Notes under the pieces: generated by a model
What the model was told of the DNA's origin: nothing
The model's database searches: none
What the model saw: only the letters and a program-made list of their open reading frames with translations
Origin: Campylobacterales bacterium
GTDB taxonomy: Bacteria; Campylobacterota; Campylobacteria; Campylobacterales; Sulfurovaceae
Direction of reading: 5' to 3'
Assembly: GCA_014763885.1 (NCBI GenBank)
Contig: JACXUO010000007.1
Location: 1 to 38,570 of the forward strand
Length of the DNA: 38,570 nt
In this document: one piece after another, positions 35,053-38,570 of the stretch
Numbering within the stretch: position 1 is the stretch's first letter
How the letters are laid out: the number at the start of each line of letters is the position of its first letter
Position numbers and translations under genes: made by a program

Positions 35053-37380
35053 ATGAAAAGTGTGGATAGGATAATGTGCATAGCCGTAGCTGTGTTCCTG
35101 ATCGGATGTGGTTCAAACAGCAGTTCCGAATCGGAGCCGAGAGAAGGCGAGCTGGGCTATCAGACAATACGGTCTGATGGAAGTATCTCCTATATAGACT
35201 ATAAAGGTGAGGAGAGGATCGCAGTGCCGTCCGCCGCGGAGGCGGAGTATCATACCGGCACAGGCTATGGACATACACTGTTTGACAGTGCCGATAAAAA
35301 GTGTCAGAACTGCCACAATGAACTCTACGATACATGGAAAGGCTCGATGCATGGAAAATCATGGTCTGATCCGATCTTCCAGAGCAAGTTCCAGGACTTT
35401 CTGCGTATCCATATCGCAAAAATAGGGACTAACCCGACAGGTACCAAAGAGTATACAGAACAGGTTTTCAAAGGGGCTGCGCAGACCTGTATCAAGTGTC
35501 ATGCGCCCGCAGCTTACTATGCGGGTGACTTCAAAGTCGAGATCACAGCCTTGAAAGATGCTGCTGTCACAACAGAAGATTTGGATACAGCCAAAGAGAA
35601 CAACCAAAGCAACCTTGCTCCAGCTTACGATCCCACACTGACGGCATCGGTTGTTGCAGTCAGTGCCGATGAGAAGCTATACCAGGCAAGTTATCATATC
35701 GGACATGAGGCGAACCGGGAGGGGATCAACTGTGCATTCTGCCACAGCATAGAGACTCCGCGACTGATGGGGCTCACGCAGGACCCTGATTTTTACACAC
35801 TGGCAAAAGAGATGCGTGTAGGGCCGCATGGGAAGGTCATGGCAGAGGCCGGAGACGCGCTTCACTACAGTAAAGATGCAACAGATCCTGACATGAACAA
35901 GTTCTTCCGTCTCTGGGGGCCTGAAAAGTATGCGGACTATGCCCATACACCCAAAGCGTTTGACGCGTATGATCTAAACAAAACCGCAGACGGCCGCTAC
36001 ACGATGACAAGCAAAGATCTCAACGGAACCGGCGGCAAAGTGCACTTTACCGGTGGACCGTTCTACGGGCCGTTTGGTGTCACTGGCATCAGAAATGAAA
36101 ATGAGAGCGATGAAACGAACAGAAGCGCTCAGGTGCATCCGGACTTTGACTCCCATGAAAACAACCATTTCGGTAATCACGGCAAATCTCTCTGCTTAAG
36201 CTGCCACCAGAGAAGTGCTGGTGCAGCAGTACCTTCCGGGGAAGAGGGTGCAGGGACATTCATGGAGCTCTGTTCCACGTGGAATGCGGTCACTACAGGC
36301 GACGATGACAATATGCATGATACGATGACCTCTCCGAAGTGTCAAAAGTGCCATATGGAGCGTATTGAAGGGACGGTGCTGCACCAGTGGGCACGCCCGG
36401 ATAAGCTCTTCACGGACAAATCTATCCTCACCTCGCACTTCTATGCCGATGACAGCGAAGGGTTTGGGGAAGAGAACCCTGTAGCAAGCGGATGGCTGAA
36501 CTCTCACGCTTTCCTGGGAGCAAGCAAAACCGGCGGTGATAAAGCAGCGGCGGTCGCGAAGATCAAAAGCGGATTCGGTGCTGGTCTGGAAGCTGGTGTG
36601 AATGGCGATACGCTCACAGTGACGACTACTATCACAAACAAAACGGCGCATATGTTCCCCGGAGCCCATCCTATGCGCCGCGTGCTGACTCGGGTGATCG
36701 TTACAGACGGAGAAGGGAACAGGGTCGCATACTCCGGTGCGACAGGCAACTCTGCATTTGAGGATATCGAAAACACTGTTGTAACACTCTCCGGAAAAAC
36801 ACTCCACAGCAGTGCAGAGGCAACAGTAGTGGTTAATGAAAACGGCAGTGCAAACCTTGATTTCCCGGGAAAAACAGCCGATCTTGACGGCAGCAGTGTT
36901 TCCTCCCAAAACTTTGCCAGTGCGCAGACAGGTACAGTGACGATTCCGGGAGCAGATACGACAGTGAAAAACCAAACAGTAAGCGGTGGTAAAACTGAAG
37001 GGAAAGTCTTCAACGCAGCCATCGTAGAGGCTTCGGACACAACAAATTTTACACGTATCTACGGACACGAAACAGGGAAAAAATATGACCTGGATAACAA
37101 TGCTTCAACACCTGGAGTATTTGTAGTGCGCCCAGGATTTGACTCAAATATGGTTGACAAAGACACCCGGCTGAGCCCCAACGAGACAGAGAGCTATACG
37201 CTTACCTATGATGTTTCAGGGAAAACAGGAGTGAGTGTGACCTACAAAGTCTACTATATGCAAAAAGGTGCGAACGGGCAGTTTATTACGGGTGAGGATG
37301 GTTTCCTTGATCAGGCAGCGAGTGATGCGGCAAAACACCTTGTCACGGAGGTATTCTCAAAAACAGTCAGTGTAGAGTAA
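35053..37380 (+). CDS. Pentaheme c-type cytochrome lipoprotein (cytochrome c554-like)
   Basis: 775-residue exported cytochrome. The signal peptide ends in a lipobox (FLIGC, Cys19), so it is a membrane-anchored lipoprotein. Five CxxCH heme sites are seen: 84-88, 146-150, 227-231, 381-385 and 430-434. The first block (CQNCHNELYDTWKGSMH) matches the cytochrome c554-type domain, with a distal-ligand-like His. Extra His residues between sites 3 and 4 (HFTGGPFYG; SHENNHFGNHG) may be axial ligands. After residue 500 comes a heme-free, Thr/Val-rich beta domain with TITNKTAHMFPGAHP. It probably passes electrons on the cell surface or in the periplasm; the substrate is unknown. The gene stands alone on the plus strand amid an otherwise minus-strand operon, with an AAAGGAG site. 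Confidence 0.9.
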   Translation: MKSVDRIMCIAVAVFLIGCGSNSSSESEPREGELGYQTIRSDGSISYIDYKGEERIAVPSAAEAEYHTGTGYGHTLFDSADKKCQNCHNELYDTWKGSMHGKSWSDPIFQSKFQDFLRIHIAKIGTNPTGTKEYTEQVFKGAAQTCIKCHAPAAYYAGDFKVEITALKDAAVTTEDLDTAKENNQSNLAPAYDPTLTASVVAVSADEKLYQASYHIGHEANREGINCAFCHSIETPRLMGLTQDPDFYTLAKEMRVGPHGKVMAEAGDALHYSKDATDPDMNKFFRLWGPEKYADYAHTPKAFDAYDLNKTADGRYTMTSKDLNGTGGKVHFTGGPFYGPFGVTGIRNENESDETNRSAQVHPDFDSHENNHFGNHGKSLCLSCHQRSAGAAVPSGEEGAGTFMELCSTWNAVTTGDDDNMHDTMTSPKCQKCHMERIEGTVLHQWARPDKLFTDKSILTSHFYADDSEGFGEENPVASGWLNSHAFLGASKTGGDKAAAVAKIKSGFGAGLEAGVNGDTLTVTTTITNKTAHMFPGAHPMRRVLTRVIVTDGEGNRVAYSGATGNSAFEDIENTVVTLSGKTLHSSAEATVVVNENGSANLDFPGKTADLDGSSVSSQNFASAQTGTVTIPGADTTVKNQTVSGGKTEGKVFNAAIVEASDTTNFTRIYGHETGKKYDLDNNASTPGVFVVRPGFDSNMVDKDTRLSPNETESYTLTYDVSGKTGVSVTYKVYYMQKGANGQFITGEDGFLDQAASDAAKHLVTEVFSKTVSVE

Positions 37381-37395
37381 TCTGCACGGAGTATT

Positions 37396-37418
37396 CTCCC
37401 CCTTTTTGAAAGAGGGAG
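37396..37418. terminator. Stem-loop after the cytochrome gene
   Basis: CTCCCCCTTT (37396-37405) pairs with AAAGAGGGAG (37409-37418), with one mismatch and a three-base loop; ATTTCTTCC follows. It lies 16 bases past the cytochrome stop and ten before the stop of the convergent DUF1882 gene. It probably serves both directions. Confidence 0.6.
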
Positions 37419-37427
37419 ATTTCTTCC

Positions 37428-37922
37428 TTAGCATTTTTTGTAGGGGAGGGTAACGATATTGTAGGCTTCAGGCAAAGAGCTGTCGGGTAGACATTTCCAC
37501 TTTTTTGTAAGTTTCTGTTTGAGCATGTCCGAGAGCTCTTTCAGGCGTCTATCCGCCTCTTCCAAAGGGAGCCTCTCCACCTCGATAAAGACCTGTAACC
37601 GTTCTTCGCTCTTCGCTTGATAGATATGATAGTTCTCTATTTCCAAAGCAGAAAAAAGATGCCTGATCAGATGGTGGAACCTCTGATACTCTTCCCCTTT
37701 GTATTCGATCACGAGATAGTTGGTATATCCCTCTTCAAGCAGAGGTGCGGCAATGACAAATTCGCGTTGCAGATGCTGTTCGAAGAGCAGAGGGGTAAGC
37801 GGTTCGTTGATACGTTCGAACTTCGCATAAAAAGTACGGTTGTTGAAGACGATCTGTTCAACGATACTGTTGCGTTTGATATAGTAGTGGCTGTCAAAAA
37901 GGTCGAGGTCAAATACTTGCAA
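37428..37922 (-). CDS. DUF1882-family protein
   Basis: 164-residue cytosolic protein without signal or membrane helix. I assign it to DUF1882 (a Campylobacterota-specific family; H. pylori HP0184, C. jejuni Cj0403) from position next to glyA and the N-terminal YYIKRNSIVEQIVFNNRTFY with FERINEPLTP. The function is unknown. The C-terminal half is rich in Lys, Glu and Leu, helical, with a late Cys. The start appears to be TTG at 37922, with AAGGG nine bases upstream. In relatives glyA, DUF1882 and the SPOR gene are adjacent. Here a 159-base spacer with a palindromic repeat lies before it and the cytochrome gene after it. Confidence 0.75.
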   Translation of the reverse strand: MQVFDLDLFDSHYYIKRNSIVEQIVFNNRTFYAKFERINEPLTPLLFEQHLQREFVIAAPLLEEGYTNYLVIEYKGEEYQRFHHLIRHLFSALEIENYHIYQAKSEERLQVFIEVERLPLEEADRRLKELSDMLKQKLTKKWKCLPDSSLPEAYNIVTLPYKKC

Positions 37923-37974
37923 CGATTTGGCCCTTGAGAGATATGGTTGTTAAGTCAAATAAGAAGTTCCTCTC

Positions 37975-38045
37975 ATTCCCGACTGCGATCGGGAATCCAG
38001 AAGTTGCTTGACTATCATATGTGGACCCCCGTGTCAAACACGAGG
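37975..38045. repeat. Dispersed-type palindromic repeat
   Basis: Two stem-loops lie in the glyA-DUF1882 spacer. ATTCCCGA (37975-37982) pairs with TCGGGAAT (37989-37996), and CGTGT (38030-38034) pairs with ACACG (38038-38042), with flanking GGACCCC and GAGGATGACA. Units of the form TCATTCCCG...CGGGAATCCAG and GGATCCCCG-GTCAA-CGAGGATGAC are common interspersed repeats in many proteobacteria (similar to Neisseria dRS3 by pattern ATTCCC...GGGAAT). Its copy number here is not visible in this window. Confidence 0.65.
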
Positions 38046-38081
38046 ATGACATGTTAAAGAGGTACGTTAAATGAACGCTCA

Positions 38082-38570
38082 TTAATAGATCGGTTTATCG
38101 TAGATCTTGAAGTTGGCGGCAAGCGCTTTCATCTCTTCCTTGATCTTCGCGTGAAGCGCTGCATCATTGATATTGTCAAGCACATCGGCGATCTTGTTCG
38201 CAATGATCTCGAACTCGGCTTCCTTCATCCCTCTGCTTGTCAGTGCCGGAGAACCGATACGGATACCTGAAGTGACAAACGGGCTTCTTGTTTCACCCGG
38301 AACCGTGTTTTTGTTTACGGTGATACCCGCTGCACCAAGTGCCGCGTCCGCATCTTTACCCGAGAAGTCTTTGTTGAGGAAAGAGAGAAGTACGAGGTGG
38401 TTGTCTGTACCGCCGGAAACAACGTCATAACCTCTCTTCATCAATACCTCCGCAAGTACCGCAGCATTGGCTTTAACCTGCTTTGCATAGACCTTCCACT
38501 CAGGGCTCAGGTTGTGTTTGAAACCTACAGCTTTTGCCGCAACCACATGCACAAGCGGACCGCCCTGAAG
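38082..38570 (-). CDS. glyA: Serine hydroxymethyltransferase, C-terminal part (cut by window edge)
   Basis: Pyridoxal-phosphate enzyme converting serine and tetrahydrofolate to glycine and methylene-tetrahydrofolate. The window holds about the last 162 codons. The N-terminal part, with the PLP lysine, lies beyond 38570. The visible [17 protein letters not shown] is the typical region just after the PLP-lysine segment, and [13 protein letters not shown] plus [19 protein letters not shown] are conserved GlyA blocks. The frame runs off the right edge, so there is no start in the window. In Campylobacter and Helicobacter it is followed by the DUF1882 gene, as here. It supplies one-carbon units to folate, for which folP is also in the window. 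Confidence 0.95.
   Translation of the reverse strand, partial: LQGGPLVHVVAAKAVGFKHNLSPEWKVYAKQVKANAAVLAEVLMKRGYDVVSGGTDNHLVLLSFLNKDFSGKDADAALGAAGITVNKNTVPGETRSPFVTSGIRIGSPALTSRGMKEAEFEIIANKIADVLDNINDAALHAKIKEEMKALAANFKIYDKPIY

Overview
This window comes from a Campylobacterota (Epsilonproteobacteria) chromosome, most likely a free-living, Sulfurovum- or Sulfurimonas-like bacterium. Three things point there. First, it carries hobA, a DnaA-binding replication regulator known only from this phylum. Second, it has a reduced HolB, a class II DAHP synthase and a DUF1882 gene. Third, the gene order rppH-lysC-hobA-holB-folP matches Helicobacter pylori, and glyA-DUF1882-SPOR-aroE matches Campylobacter. 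Promoters mostly show a strong TATAAT -10 box with no clear -35, as expected for the phylum. The genus is an inference.

Layout. 0.1-4.1 kb: a C-terminally truncated MFS transporter (minus), divergent from a MacAB-like ABC export operon. 4.1-6.9 kb: ruvX (minus) and a large hybrid sensor-kinase-like protein whose kinase and phosphotransfer residues look mutated (plus). 6.9-11.6 kb, minus: hemW, then tatB-tatC-queA-NlpC/P60 lipoprotein-SEC-C protein; TatC has about 100 extra residues in its first periplasmic loop. 11.7-21.2 kb, plus: rppH, lysC, hobA, holB, folP, ligA, a DMT transporter, tlyA, ribF and an alpha/beta hydrolase. 21.2-25.6 kb: a REC-GAF-PAS-GGDEF diguanylate cyclase (minus), cmoA (plus), a cluster of four DnaA-box-like 9-mers, and aroG (plus). 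25.6-30.3 kb, minus: two successive two-component systems, one with a FIST sensor and one ArsRS-like. 30.4-31.2 kb: an IS1595-type transposase that appears to have lost two catalytic Asp residues. 31.4-38.6 kb: aroE, trpE, a SPOR protein, DUF1882 and glyA (cut by the window edge), all minus. This block is interrupted by a TonB-receptor remnant, a plus-strand pentaheme cytochrome c lipoprotein gene and a dispersed-type palindromic repeat.

Most of the window is housekeeping: replication and repair (hobA, holB, ligA, ruvX), amino-acid and aromatic biosynthesis (lysC, aroG, aroE, trpE, glyA), folate and flavin (folP, ribF), tRNA/rRNA modification (queA, cmoA, tlyA) and Tat export. Accessory content is signalling (six proteins), respiration (the cytochrome) and remnants of mobile DNA. 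I see no rRNA, tRNA, CRISPR array or prophage.

The items most worth a second look are the pseudokinase-like hybrid protein, the expanded TatC loop, the DnaA-box cluster far from any dnaA gene, a probable internal translation start in lysC, the transposase with an altered catalytic triad, and the cytochrome gene embedded in a conserved operon.
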